Shown here in pieces: positions 40,817-53,225 of a stretch of 64,000 bases of DNA (its first letter is position 1; every line of letters begins with the position of its first letter). The stretch is from positions 186,001 through 250,000 of the forward strand of contig JAFEKR010000038.1 in assembly GCA_019022495.1 (NCBI GenBank). Direction: 5' to 3'. Source of the stretch: Epichloe hybrida. Taxonomy: Eukaryota > Ascomycota > Sordariomycetes > Hypocreales > Clavicipitaceae. The translations under genes and the position numbers were made by a program. A model generated the notes under the pieces. It worked only from the letters and a program-made list of their open reading frames with translations. It did no database searches and was not told the DNA's origin.

Positions 40817-43759
40817 TCACTGGTATTCGATGGTCAGTGCAGGTGATGTGCTCACATCCCAGTCCTCCTTCTTCCTCTCATCGCCAAAGATGCGAAGAGC
40901 ACGCACGAAAAACTGGTATTTGCCTGGTGGAGCATAGTTGCCGGAGTCGAGACGGCCGTCCCAGGCCCAGTTGTTCACGCCACGAGAACTCCACTGAGCA
41001 GGAAATCGGTACGGCTGGCCGATAGTCTTGACGCCCCAGAACTCGGTCATCATGTCCTTGGGCGGGCAGGGGATCATGTCCTTGGGCCGGCAGGGGGTCA
41101 GAGGGACAATGTCGGCGCGTACCTTGATGGATCCGAGAGCGAGGTTGGCGGAGAGCACGGGCAGGGTATCATTTACTCCGGCGTTTCCAGGTCCGGGAAT
41201 GACAAATACCGAGTTGGGGGGCACTTTCCGGGCTTTCTCGTCGATCGACTTGGAGATCCACGTGTCGGAGGGACCCAGAACTGTCGAATCGCGCAGGGAG
41301 CCGGTGAGGCCCTGGTACGGCAGAGACAGTGAAGCCCCGTCGGTCCCGTTGATTACAATGTAGCCAGACCACAAAGCGAGACGTTTGGCATCTAAGCCCT
41401 CGGGTGGTGTAGCAGAAACCGTGACGGTCTCGGCCTCGCCACCACGGAGGGTGATGCTGGTCTTGCTGAACTTGAGCGTGGCGGCCGCGTCAACATGATC
41501 ATTAGGGAATTTCTGCGCATAGATGGAGTCCTTGGCCAAGGTGTACATGGTGATGGTGGGAACGTGAGTGACACGGTACGTCGCCCTCTTCTTGTCCGTG
41601 TTCTTCAGCTTGAATTCGAGGCGCTTGGCAAAGTGGTCGGTGTCGTTGAAGGACAAGCCAGATGGTGAGAGAACAGTGGTGGCATAGGCAGCGTCGTAGG
41701 CCTGGATGAGACCAGCGCCTTGTTGCGGGACGGGGGCAAGGAAATCGTAGAACTTGGTTCCGTCGTTGAAGAGTTGAGGGTTCGAGTTGCCAGAGAGCAG
41801 GTTCTGGATCAGCTCGGCATCATAAGTGCCGCGGACTTGGTGAATCAAGGCCATAATACCGGCGACTTGGGGACAAGCCATGGAAGTGCCGGACAGGGCC
41901 GCATAGCTACCAAGGGCAACGGGAAAGGTGGAGAGGATGTTACCACCAACGGCACCAAATTGAGGCTTCAGGTCCATTTCCCACGTCGGGCCCCAGCTGG
42001 TAGTGCTGCTGAGGGCACCGCCAGTAGCGGTATTTTTGAACGTTCTGAGAGTCGAGCCGGTCTTGCCCGGGCTGGACATTTTCAAAGTGAGCTTCTTTCC
42101 CTCCTTGAGAGCCTTGATGAAGGTTGCCCCGGTATCCGCATCTATCATGGAGGCAGCATTGAGAGAGCCCGGTCGAAGAGAATTAAGGTCCATGACAGCG
42201 GCGCCGGCGGCGGCATTGTTGTAGACGATGACATTCTTGGCACCCTTGGCGATGGCATTGCCGACCTTTTTGTCAAAGTCGCAACCTCCACGACGGATCA
42301 AGACGATGTACTTGCTCAGGTCTGGAGTGTTGGCAGGGAATGGTTGACAGCCATCGTTGACTACCGTGGGATCGAGGCTATTGGCCCAGGCGGGGAGGGT
42401 TACACCGTCCCAGTTCGCGGGCTTCGAGGCAAGGTAGCCAAAAACTTTGTCTGGGCCGTCATCGATCTCATACTTGGAATTGGAATAGACGGTGGGCGTC
42501 TGCACGTTGTCGAAGGCGGCGATAGCGGCAACACGGTGACCGTCGGCAGCAGCGCTGGCATAGAAGATACCCTGGTCACCGTCGTTGCCAGCAGAGAGTA
42601 CGCAGGGGACACCCTTTTGAACTATGCGGGAAACTGCTTCGGCCCAAGGATCCTCAGACCAGCCGCTCGCGCTACCAACGGAGGCTGTGATGATATTGGC
42701 GCCGCCCTGGTAAGCCATGTTAAAAGCGGCGATCAAGATCTCGTTTGTGGACTCGCCCGTGCAACCGAAAACACGGTAGATGCCCAGGGTGGCATCGGGG
42801 GCAGTGCCGGTAAACCCATAGGTGTTATTCTGGGCGGCAATGATACCAGCGACGTGAGTTCCGTGGCCGCTGCAGTCCTTTGGGATGTTGTCGGGATGAG
42901 GGGTGTTGAAGCCATTGAAGTCATCGCCGACCAAGTCGGTTCCGAAGGAGACAAGACAGCCATGTCCGAAACAACCACCGAGGGCAGGGTGCCCGAAGTC
43001 GATCTGAGACAGGAAAGTCAACCAACGCTCTACTGTACTTCACCCAACCAAACCAACAAATCGAACTCAGTCATTTGGCAGTTTGGCGTTCCTTCTCACG
43101 CCTGAGTAAGTTACTTACACCAGTGTCAACGAGGGCAATCTTGACCCTCTTGCCAGTAATGCCCTTGGCTCTGAGCTTGTCCACCTGGGTCATGACGTGA
43201 GGAGAATATGTATCAGTATCAGCATGCGCCCCCTCCGGCCCATCCGGCCCATCCGCTCTGGATGTGAGAGCGGCCTTTTGCATGGTGCTACCCTTCTGCG
43301 CAATCCACTCAATCTTGGGGTTTGGCCTCTTGTAAAGCGTGACTGGATACACCGACTTGACCTGGGGCAAAGCTGCCAGTTTGGTCGCCTTCTCCTTGGC
43401 CTTATCCACATCGTGCAATTGGACAGAAACCGCTTTGAAGAGATCAAAGTCGAGCCTCATCCGAGTTTTGCCATCTTTGCCAACCGCCTTCTCCAACGCA
43501 GCCGCATCCTAGGGGGAGACATTGTGTGAGATTGCAGTCGTTGACTTGGATTCGGGCACTTCTCAGCCCTTGGGAGCTGAGAGGCGGCAGATTCAAAAGC
43601 ATGTTATCATGAGTAGTAGCTTACCTGGCCATCTGCGAGCTCAAAGATGTAAGCGCCGGGAACAACAGCATTGGCGACCTTTTCATTCGGGTCGGCTGCC
43701 AGCGTTGAGGCTGCTGCCGCCAGCAGCGACGCAACGAAAGAAGTGCGTAGTCGTACCAT
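40817..43759 (-). CDS. secreted subtilisin-like serine protease, PR1C type, 903 aa, three exons
   Basis: Extracellular S8 protease; in entomopathogens PR1C-like enzymes belong to the cuticle-degrading set (family knowledge). Exons are 43625-43759, 43119-43508 and 40817-43003; introns are 43509-43624 (GTAAGC...TAG) and 43004-43118 (GTAAGT...CAG). Signal peptide residues 1-21 (MVRLRTSFVASLLAAAASTLA). The propeptide (I9-like) follows. The catalytic triad is Asp in IALVDTG (about 173), His in DCSGHGTHVAGI (about 221) and Ser in LSGTSMACPQVAGI (about 546). A PA domain is inserted between His and Ser (KYIVLIRRGGCDF, GAKNVIVYNNA), and an Fn3-like/DUF1034 region forms the C-terminal third (FVRALRIFGDERKKEDW near the end). 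The architecture equals bacterial-type Vpr/C5a-peptidase-like subtilases. Confidence 0.9.
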
Positions 43760-45143
43760 TGTGCTTTGGAGCGCACGCCAGATTCTGCAGATGGGGGAGA
43801 TTCAGTCTGATTCAAAGGTCCTCGGGACTGATTGAGGAGAACAGTTTCCAGAGCACTCTCAGCATTGTCTGGAAACCAAAACGCGAGTTGACATATCTAT
43901 ATATCATTTTTTTTTTCCACGTGCAAGGATACGAGATGGATAGACGGGAAAGAGGCTGTGCCTACATGGACATATGAAGAACTGATTAGAGGAGGCCCTT
44001 CGATTGGCCGCATCACTCATTAGTCGATTCGCATGCGTGCATTGCCTGACCATCCCATCATCCCTTGGCCCTGGGGAACTATCTACGGAGTAGTCCGTAC
44101 GGATCATGTAGCTAAATCAAGCATGAGTCACTTTCGGCCCGCTCCACACCCAAAAGTGAAAAAGTTGCCTTGGCAGAGCACGAAACAGAAAGGCTTCCTC
44201 AAAAGAAATTCTTGCATTCGCGGCTATCTATGGATCATGCCATCTAACGGAATAATTAATAGTAGATTCTGTTTTTTTTAAAAAAAAAACCAAAAAAAAC
44301 CGCCGCTTCTTGCGATGATGTGTCTATCGTGATGATGACGCGAAAATTAAAGGCAAACTTTTTTTTTTTGCGGGAGGGGCCGCATGAACAGCAACGCAAC
44401 ACATTGAAGAGAAGCAAACCCTTGGAAATAAACCCTTGCACTAAAATTAGGTCTGCCGGCACCCTTTCCGGTTTTGGCTAGTCCGTAGAAATTTCAGATT
44501 CGACACCTTTCGATGGGGAAACTGTACGCGAACCTTCCCGTCTCAGCCCAGGAACCCACGAACCCACCCCTGGCTTAACTTACAGATTAAGGAACCAAAT
44601 CCTCCCGACTGCCCCAACACCTTCACCTTCTTTGCCCACACAAAACTTGGCTTCGGTCGCTGAACGGAGCAAGTCCGTACGGAGGGCTCCGTAGACAAAT
44701 CCTTCCCCTGACTTTATCTCAGAACCCTTGTGCGGATGATGGCGATGAGCTATGTATGTTCCAGGGACAGCCGCAGCAAATACAAAACATCAGGACACAC
44801 AACTGACCCTCCACGTTCTCAAAAAAAAAAAAAAAAAATCCGCCACGAGGAGAAACCGTTCTTCTTCATTGGACCGTGCTAGCCATCCTTTCAATGTCTC
44901 GAGAGCCCGGCAGATGTCGTGCACATGGCATCTCTTTGGTGTCTGGTGTACTACTCTCCATCACCAGATCTTCTGTTCCGTACAGGGTAGGTGTCCGTTC
45001 CCAGAATGTAACAACCCCCAACTCCTCATCCCAAAAGCAAACCAACCCAACCCCATCATCACGCCCATCAACCATTAATCCCCCATTCGCCCCGTTCTCC
45101 CCCCCCCCCCCAGGAAAATCAAAACCATCAACCCATCACCCAA
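43760..45143. other. divergent intergenic region, PR1C-type / BolA genes
   Basis: No supported gene. Contains a compound copy of the dispersed motifs (CTACGGAGTAGTCCGTACGG at 44083-44102), another at 44671, A/T runs at 44273-44299 and 44820-44839, and a C run at 45099-45113 before the BolA start. Confidence 0.5.
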
Positions 45144-45545
45144 ATGATCTGCCCCTCCCGCCGCGCAGCAACGCGCCTCGTCCGCACCCTCGGCATCCCC
45201 CCCCGACGCATCCCCCCCAAACAACCCCCTCCGAGACGCCCGGCTCCCGTCCAAACAACCCAACGAGCAGCCCACCCCCGCTTCTACTCCCAAACGCCCG
45301 AAGAGCCCTCCATGTCGACGGCCGAGCAGTCCATCGCCGACCTCCTCCGCCGAAAGCTCCGCCCAACGGAGCTCCTGGTCCGCGACGTATCAGGCGGCTG
45401 CGGCAGCATGTACGCCATTGACATCGCGAGCCCGGCCTTCAAGGGGGCTACCATGCTGAAGCAGCAGAGGATGGTGAATTCCGCGCTGGGGGACGTCATG
45501 AAGGGCTGGCACGGGGTGCAGCTGAATACGAGGGTGTCCGAGTAG
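45144..45545 (+). CDS. BOL3: mitochondrial BolA-family protein, 133 aa
   Basis: BolA-like proteins work with monothiol glutaredoxins and NFU factors in delivering Fe-S clusters; Bol3 acts in mitochondria on lipoate synthase and complex II assembly (family knowledge). Residues 1-50 are rich in Arg and Pro without acidic residues (MICPSRRAATRLVRTLGIPP), a plausible mitochondrial presequence ending near FYSQT. The BolA fold covers about residues 60-130: IADLLRRKLRPTELLVRDVS, then GGCGSMYAIDIASPAFKG with the Cys typical of BolA3, then LKQQRMVNSALGDVMKGWHG with the invariant Lys-Gln-Arg-x-Val/Asn and His. Single exon in this reading; an alternative Met at 45312 would drop the presequence. Confidence 0.88.
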   Translation: MICPSRRAATRLVRTLGIPPRRIPPKQPPPRRPAPVQTTQRAAHPRFYSQTPEEPSMSTAEQSIADLLRRKLRPTELLVRDVSGGCGSMYAIDIASPAFKGATMLKQQRMVNSALGDVMKGWHGVQLNTRVSE

Positions 45546-46052
45546 GCTGGCACCCGAAGGGCAAGGGGAAATGGGAAGAAGATGCGATAAGATAATACAT
45601 ATAGACATGGAAAGCATGGGCAAGAGCCATTCGTCCACCACAAACTTGTGTGCAATAGACAGGCTCCTGTACGATATAAAGCAGTGAGTGCGCTTTACGG
45701 GGGGACTATCACCGACAGGCATTACGAGACTTGTACAATGAGAGCTTCTCACGACGAAGCAAATGGGAAACAAAAAAAAGGAAAGGCGGCGTCCGAGTTG
45801 TTGAAAAAATTTGTACATTATTCATAACTGTACAGCATAAGTCTAATTAATGTAGGGGCAATGCTGCCCAACGCCAGATGATTCTACAGTGCCCTTTCTG
45901 TGTGTACATGTACTTTGACCAAACAACCATTGCACAACGCATGCGTGAGAATCCGGGATAGAATGCTCCTCCAAACATTATACCCCTTTGTCCTATCTTG
46001 AAGTTTCATTCTTCTTCTTTTCCTCCTTCGTGACTTGAGTTGGTCGGCCGGC
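45546..46052. other. convergent 3' intergenic region
   Basis: No supported gene between the BolA and acetyl-CoA carboxylase 3' ends. Confidence 0.5.
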
Positions 46053-49000
46053 TTATTCCTTCAGGTACTTGAGAATCGCATCCCGCTCCTCAACGGGCAT
46101 GACTCTCAGTACCTCTCGGACGCCCTTCCAGCCAGCAGCCTTTTGGCCACGGACGACTTCGGCCACCTCCAGAGCAAGGTTCTCAGCCTTGAGGGCGTCA
46201 ACCTTCTCTCCGATTGCTTTTCTGTCCGTCTCGTACCATTCAGCAACTTCTCTGTCTTTGGTATCGAATCCGCTAAGACCAGACCAGCTCTGGAGCAGCT
46301 GCAAGTTGCGGGCGCGCACATCGGTAGCCTTGGCCGAGTTGGAGTCACCAGACGACGACGACGACGACGACGACGACAGCACACTCGTAGCCATGCGTCG
46401 AAGGATATACTCCTCATTGAGACGACGACGCAAGCGCCAGTAGAAGTACCGACGTGAGTTGATCCACTCCAGTGAGTCGCGAATGGCACCTTTCGCCTTC
46501 ATGCGTCCGGCGCGATCATGCAAATCGGCGAATTGCACAGCAATCTGAGCGTACACAGGAAGCAATTCCTTTTCACGGGATGTCACTTTCTGCTTGATTT
46601 CAGCAGCCTGCTCCGGAGTCAAGTCCTTGTTATCGAGCTGCTTCTTCAGGTCCGCATATGTCGGGTCCATGCGGGCCATCGTCTCCAGCTGCTTCTCCTT
46701 GCGGTATTTGATACCAATGATACCCTCAGGTTCCAGAACACCTCCACGGGCCTCTACATCGGCATACATTTCCATGGCAATCGGGTTAATGGTAGGATCG
46801 ACCACAACCCAAGATCCACCACGAAGCTCGCCAAATGGTGGAATGTAAACAAAGATTGGCTGTTCAAACTTGACGAGGGCATCGACAATGAATGAACCGT
46901 ACTTGAGAACCTCGTTGTACATGTCGCGCTGACCACCGGAGAAGCCTCTCCAGTTGGCCAGGATCATCAATGGCAATTGCTCACCATTGTTGAAGTCGTT
47001 GATGGCCTGCGCGGTCTTGAAGGCAGAGTTGGGGTACCAGACACCGCCAGCCTCGTTGCTGACTTGCTCAATGGAGTCAGGGTTGGCGGGATCGGCGGGA
47101 GTAATGTTCTCGACAGAGCGAGTTTCGACAGCAATAACTCCCATGGGGATGCCACCAAGACGAGCACGTCCGACAACAACGGTGCGGGCCCATCCGCCAA
47201 GGGTCTCCACGAAGGAGTCCTTGTCGAACAAACCGCCCTGGAAGCTGCCATCGTCACTGTGCTTACCAGAAATCATCCATCGCACATCAAATGGCTGCTT
47301 CTGGGGTGGGCTGTACATCACGTCGCGGTCCCATGAGTCTGAACTGGGGCTGACGGGAACTGGGCCGTTGCGCTTCTCTGGGACGAAGGACATCCACTCA
47401 ACGATGCGCGAAACACCAGCAAAGTCATCATTCGCAGTCATGTGAGATACACCATTGCGGTACATGATTTGAGTACCACCAAGTTGCAAATTGGAAGTGT
47501 ATACCTCACGACCAAGCAGATTGTTCAAAGCGGGTGCACCGGTCAAGATGATGGGCTGGCCTTCAATCTGGACAGCACGCTGACCAAGGCGAACCAGGTA
47601 GGCACCAATACCTAAAAGTTGGTTAGATTCGTGGAGAAAAAAGACGACATTTATCTGGGGAAAAGCGTGCATAGTTTGGTACTTACCGACTGAACGGCAG
47701 GTGACCAATGTCACAGTGAAAATGTCATTGTAAGCTCTGCTCGTGGCACCGGCAATCAGACCAGACCCTCGGAGACACTCAACACCGAGGCCATCTTCGC
47801 GGCCGACAATAGTGACAATCTTGTGGCGCTTCTCACCATCCTCGGTGACTTCTTCGGTGATGACTTCATCCTTGAAGTTCGCCTTTGCCTTCTCATCCAG
47901 GTACAGGTAACGGAAACCAGCATCTTGCTTGGCAGGGTTGTTCCACGCGACTTTGAAGAATGGCATCAGCTCATCGGCAAGACCGAGACGAGCGCCAGAG
48001 TTGGCAGAGAGGTAAATTCGAGGGATGCCAAGCTTGCGAGCAAGCTCAGTGCACTTGTGAAAGAAGTTGTCTTCCTTGGGACCAAAAGATCCAATCTTAT
48101 ACGTGATGTCATTGGCGACAACGATGAACCGGCGACCGCTGGGGTACTCGGGGGTGCGCGCCTTGAAGATCCAACCAACCATGCCGCAAGCATTGGTACC
48201 AGGCTCACGGTTGACTTCTTGGAGACTATCCTTATCATCGAGGACAAGCTCGGTAAAGGTGACGCAATCTCCGACCTTGGGCTGCTGCGAAGACAGAGCC
48301 GGCTGGTCCTTGACTGCCTTGGTCCAGCTGTTCTGTATGGCCTGCCGGAAGAGCTCGGGGAAATCGTAAACATACTGGGTTCCCATGAGGTGGGCCTTGT
48401 ATCGCTTGGGTTGAAGAGCGTTCTTGGTGGCATAGGGACAGTTGACGGGCAGCAAGTGCATGGAACCTTTCTCGCTAGTGCCACCAATGCTGTGAAACAC
48501 CCACTCACCCTTCTCCGACTTACGCTCCGCGTACATGTCAACGTCGACCACGTAGCCAGAGGTGTTGGTGATAACAACACGGAGAGGGTAGGGGGTGCTC
48601 GTCTTGGGGTCCGTGCAAATAATACGAATCTCGACCTGAGCAACACGCAAACGCCAAGCCCTAGCACCAAACCGGTCCAAGAAGCCCTGGAGACTCTCCT
48701 CGACAGCTCGAGGGTCGAGCTGGAACACCGGAGTAAAGTTCATGAAGATATGATTAAGATCGGAAGAGTTGTTACCAATAATCTCCAGAGCATCGAAAAT
48801 GTCGTTGATGACACGATCAGCCTCGGAAATGAGGTACTCTGCAGTGGGGATCTCATCGCGAAGGCGGCCCGGTCGGATGACGGCGCGCGTAAAGTATCGC
48901 TTGTCGGTGTCAACAGCCTTGCCAATGGCCTCGTACACGTGAATGTTTTTATTCTCCGTGAATACAGGCTTAATGTGAAATTTGGCAAGACGTCCCAACT

Positions 49001-52000
49001 CAAGCTGGAAGGCCAAAGCAGGTTCAATGTGACGAATGCTGTCATCTTCGAGGTACTTGGGACCACGGAATGTGTAGTAGCCAGGGTAGGACCCGTCACC
49101 GTGTCCGCATACGAAGGTCAGTCGTCGGACGCCACGAGCCAACAGCTCGCCCCGGAACTGAGCAACAATGGGCAGAATACGGTCCATGAGTTCCTTGTCA
49201 TCGTAGCTCTCGGCATCTCGGACGGCGACGTTGATGACGGCAGAGAGCTCCTCATCTTGTCTGGCATCTTTTTTGATCGCAGCCAAAGGTTTGCGCCTCT
49301 CACTCAAATCGTTGAGAACGGCAGTGGCGTTGTGTTGGTTGTTTTGCTTGTTGTGCAATGACAAAGTCTCCAAGGCCTTCTGAAGCAGCTCTTCCGCTTC
49401 GTCGAGGTACTTGCAGGGCACAATGATACCCTTGCGCGTAGGTTCCTCGTCCCATTTGCTGTTCAAGTATGACATATCGCTAATCGAGTAGATACGCTTG
49501 AAGTTGCGCTCGGAGGAGATGCCGGGAGTTCCGGGAGTAGAAGTAGCAGCCGACTGAAGAGGCAGACCGAATTCAGACTGTCCAATCTTACGGAGCTGGA
49601 AATCCCACGAGACAAATTGAGGCGAGCCGGTCTCATCGGTATGGTAGTCAATCTGCTTCAAAATGTAAGCACGGTAGGCACGACGGACGTATATCTCCAA
49701 GGCGGCTATGCCGACCCAACGGTCCTCATGACTGAAAAAGAGCGGAAGCACATCAAAGACGGTGTATTTGGAGTCAACGACTTCTTTGATGATATCCAAG
49801 TTGGGCTCCCGGTGATCCCAGCCGCTCTCACCATATCGCGATTCGATGACAGATGAGCGCAGAATGTGCTCCAACTGGGCAGTACGCTCTTCCAAAGAAG
49901 GAAGGGAGCACTGAATCATGATCTCACGAGCCTTCAGTGACACCTTGGAAGTGGCGCGAGAGGAGAGATCCGTCAGTTTGCGAAGCGAATCACGCAGGTA
50001 TTTGCTGATGTTGCCAACATTGGGCTTATTGGGGCGATACTTATTAAGGATGGCCAGGATGAGAGAGCTCTTGGCACCAACGCGGCTGTGAGAAAGGGCT
50101 GTTTGAACAACCTTGCCAAGGCTGTCCTTATTTTGGTCACGGAGCTTGAGGATGATGCTGTCCTCCTGAGCCTGTGTAAGGAACATTCTCTCGACCTCCC
50201 AGTACGTGTCCAGTAAAGACCGGATGAAGTTGAGTTCGTGGACTTTGGAGCCCTCGGCATAGACATCTAATACTTCTGCAAGAGGAGCGAGAGTAGTCTT
50301 CAGAGTCTCGGCATCGTTTCTTGAAACGCTTTCCTCGAGGAATTTGGCAAAGGCTCTCTGCAAAGCTTTGGCAGGGAACTCGGCATGGCGAGATTTGGCG
50401 CGCTCGACAATCTGAGCGAACTGGGCATCTAGCTTTTGAGGCATGCGCGCGTGGAGGGCCGAGAATTGGGCATTCCACTCGCTGTAGGGAAGCTCTGGAT
50501 TTCGAAGCACCTCAATCAGCTCTTTGAGAGCAGACGCCATGATGACGGAGTTGTCGAAGCCATTGAGAATGTTGTGCATAATGGAGCGCAGCACAGAGAA
50601 GCGCTGCGCAGGCTTCGAACCAAAAACGACGGCGTCACCGTAGGGAGGAAGTTTGTCAACAAAAGCCTGAGCTTGCTTGACGCGGCTGGGGTCGTCGAGG
50701 GCGAGAATGCCCAAAATGTCACCGGCCTCTAGAGTGGCTCCAGGCTGCTTGATAAGCTGCACAATTCCGTCTTCTTGAGCAACAAGAGGCATGTACATCT
50801 TCATGACCTCAACTTCGGCATAAGTCTGGCCAGCCTTGACGTGCGTACCGTTCTCAACGGAGTACTGGACCAGCTTTCCAGGACTGGGGGTTCTCAACTG
50901 AGTAGGGTCATTCTCTTGTTCAAGCAGGCAGGTCTTGCTGTCAACAGACAGACGTGTAGCGCCAACTTCTTCCTTCCAGTAGACATTGTGACTGTGACCG
51001 TCGAGGAGGATCAGCAAACCACCGTCGCTGAGAGCACGAACGCCAACAGTGCACTTGGAACCATTGATAAATAGATGGTAGCTATCGGCGCTGGCACGCG
51101 TGGCTGTAAACTTGTATCGGAAGCCCTCGTAAATAAAGTCGATGGTGAAGACTGTTTTGAGGATGTCCTTGGAAGGGACTTGACCCTTCTCGAGACCGCC
51201 ACGATATTCGGCGATACAAGATTCACTGGCAATGTGGGCTTTGGTGATGGCACCACACACCACAGCCAGCATGGTGTCAGGTCGCTCCGCAGTGAGACGC
51301 TTGGAGATGAGCTCATCAAGCCAGCCGGTGGAAATGGTGTTGTCCTCAAAAGCTTCGGTCTCGAGCAATTTGATGAGATATTCCACAGTAGTTTTGAAAT
51401 CGCCACGGATGCTGAGTTCTTTGAGGGCCACGACCATGTGCTTTCGGGATGCCTGTCGATTCTCGCCGTATGCAAAAATGTGACCAAATTGACTGTCAGA
51501 GTAACTGTGAATGCCACCTTGAGTACCCACAGAGAAGTAACCCCAGACATTGGAACTACTTCGGAAGTTCAGTTCGTGCATGACACCATTCGAAGGTTTG
51601 AAGCCTTCACCAGGGTCCTCAGACGTGATACGACATGCGGTTGTGTGACCGGTCGGCGTGGGTCGTCGCTGTGTCTCCGAGGTACCCTCAGTCTTGAATT
51701 CAAAGTCGATCTCGCCAGACGTTCGGGGGTCGACACCGTAGAGGACTCGGATATCTCGAATACGGTGGAGAGGCATTCCCATGGCAATTTGAAGCTGGGC
51801 AGCGGGCAAATTAACACCGCTGACCATCTCAGTGGTAGGATGCTCGACCTGCAAACGAGGGTTCAACTCAAGGAAATAGAACTTGTCGTCAGCATGTGAA
51901 TACAAGTATTCCACAGTTCCGGCAGACACGTAACCAACGAGCTTGCCCAAACGGACAGCAGCATTCTCCATGGCTCTGAAAGTGTCAGGCTTCGCGATCG

Positions 52001-53225
52001 TGACGGGAGCTTCCTCGATAATCTTTTGATGACGTCGTTGAACAGAGCAATCTCTACCAAAGAGCGAAATGTTGTTGCCATACTGATCAGCGAGTAGCTG
52101 GACTTCCAAATGCCTGGCATTTCCGGCCAGCTTCATGATGAAGATGGGAGATCCAGGAATCTCGCTAGCTGCCGCTTTGTACAGCGCTTCGAACCCTTCT
52201 TCGCCCACGGCCTTCCGGATACCCTTGCCACCACCACCCTCCGAAGCTTTGATCATAACAGGAAAGCCAATATCCTTGGCCTTTTGCAGACCCTCCTGCC
52301 ATGAGGTGACACAACCCTTTGAGTAAACACCATCGGTGACTGTAACGATACCCTTGTCGTCGATTTCAACCTCGTCAACGCCAGTTCCCGACCAGGGAAT
52401 ACAGGGCACCGAGGCGTGCTGTGCGACAATTGTGGAGGAGATCTTGTCACCGAGTGATCGCATGGCAGAGCCGGGGGGGCCAATGAAGACGATCTTGTTA
52501 GGCGAGGCAGCCAATGACTCTGGCAATTTGGGGTTCTCGGAGGCATGACCCCAGCCAGCCCAAACAGCGTGGACGTTCATGCGCTCTGCAATGTCGACAA
52601 TCAGTTCAACGTTGGCATAGTTATGGTTGTTGGTACCGCCGGGAACTTCGACATAGTGGTCAGCCATTCGAATGTAGTCTGCATTGGCTTGCAAATCTTC
52701 GGGTGTAGCCATCACGGTGAAGTGAATAGCCCTTTCGTCGCCGAAAGTTTCGTAGGCCCATTTTCGGACCGAACGGATTTCCTTGACGGCAGCGATACCG
52801 TTGTTGGCAATCAAAACCTATTGAACCGGGCCGCTCAGTCAGTATTCGTAGTTTTCCCCCAAGTGCGTCTGAAAAGAATAGATCCCCTTGATTTGTGCCA
52901 GAGAAGCCTTGAACCTCGGAAAGTCTGAATTTGTGTTTTGGTAGGGGCCTGAACAAGGGGCATCGCGACCTCTTGCAAAATCGCCCGCCCGAGCTCTGAT
53001 TCCCCTGCCCCCTAATTCTTCCGAGTAAGAACTTACGTTTGTAATGACAGTGTGGCCGTCATGTTGGGCAACAAAGTCTTTTACTTTGCTAGGAGGCGCA
53101 TTGGCCAGTCTGTTGCCTCCAATGAAGTGGTCTGCGATGCTGTGCTTCTCGGCGTAAGAAGCTTTTCCGTTGGGGACTGGCACCGTGCGGCCATTGGCGC
53201 CGTTGGCTCCTGACGACCCCGTCAT
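46053..53225 (-). CDS. ACC1: acetyl-CoA carboxylase, 2292 aa, three exons
   Basis: Cytosolic multifunctional enzyme making malonyl-CoA for fatty-acid and polyketide synthesis. Exons are 53037-53225 (63 codons), 47687-52817 and 46053-47611. Introns are 52818-53036 (GTAAGT...TAG, 219 nt) and 47612-47686 (GTAAGT...TAG, 75 nt). Intron 2 is a multiple of three and has no stop, so it reads through as ORF; splicing restores CRSVGIGAYLVRLGQRAVQ. Domains: biotin carboxylase with EGGGGKGIRKAVG (about 257), biotin carrier VEVMKMYMPL (Lys about 734), large central region, carboxyltransferase with NSGARLGLADEL, GQRAVQIEGQPIILTGAPAL, and GGSWVVVDPTIN. A poly-Ser run (about residues 2175-2186) from a TCG-type microsatellite is inserted near the C-terminus. 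Length fits fungal ACC (about 2280). Confidence 0.96.
46357..46380 (-). repeat. GAC/TCG trinucleotide microsatellite in ACC1 coding sequence
   Basis: Eight GAC triplets on the plus strand encode consecutive serines on the coding strand, in the C-terminal part of the carboxylase. Confidence 0.9.

Noticed and set aside
41720..43105. 461-codon plus-strand ORF
   Set aside because: Lies antisense to the PR1C-type protease exon 3, whose catalytic motifs are certain; a codon-bias shadow.
47823..49361. 512-codon plus-strand ORF
   Set aside because: Antisense to the conserved central part of acetyl-CoA carboxylase; shadow ORF.
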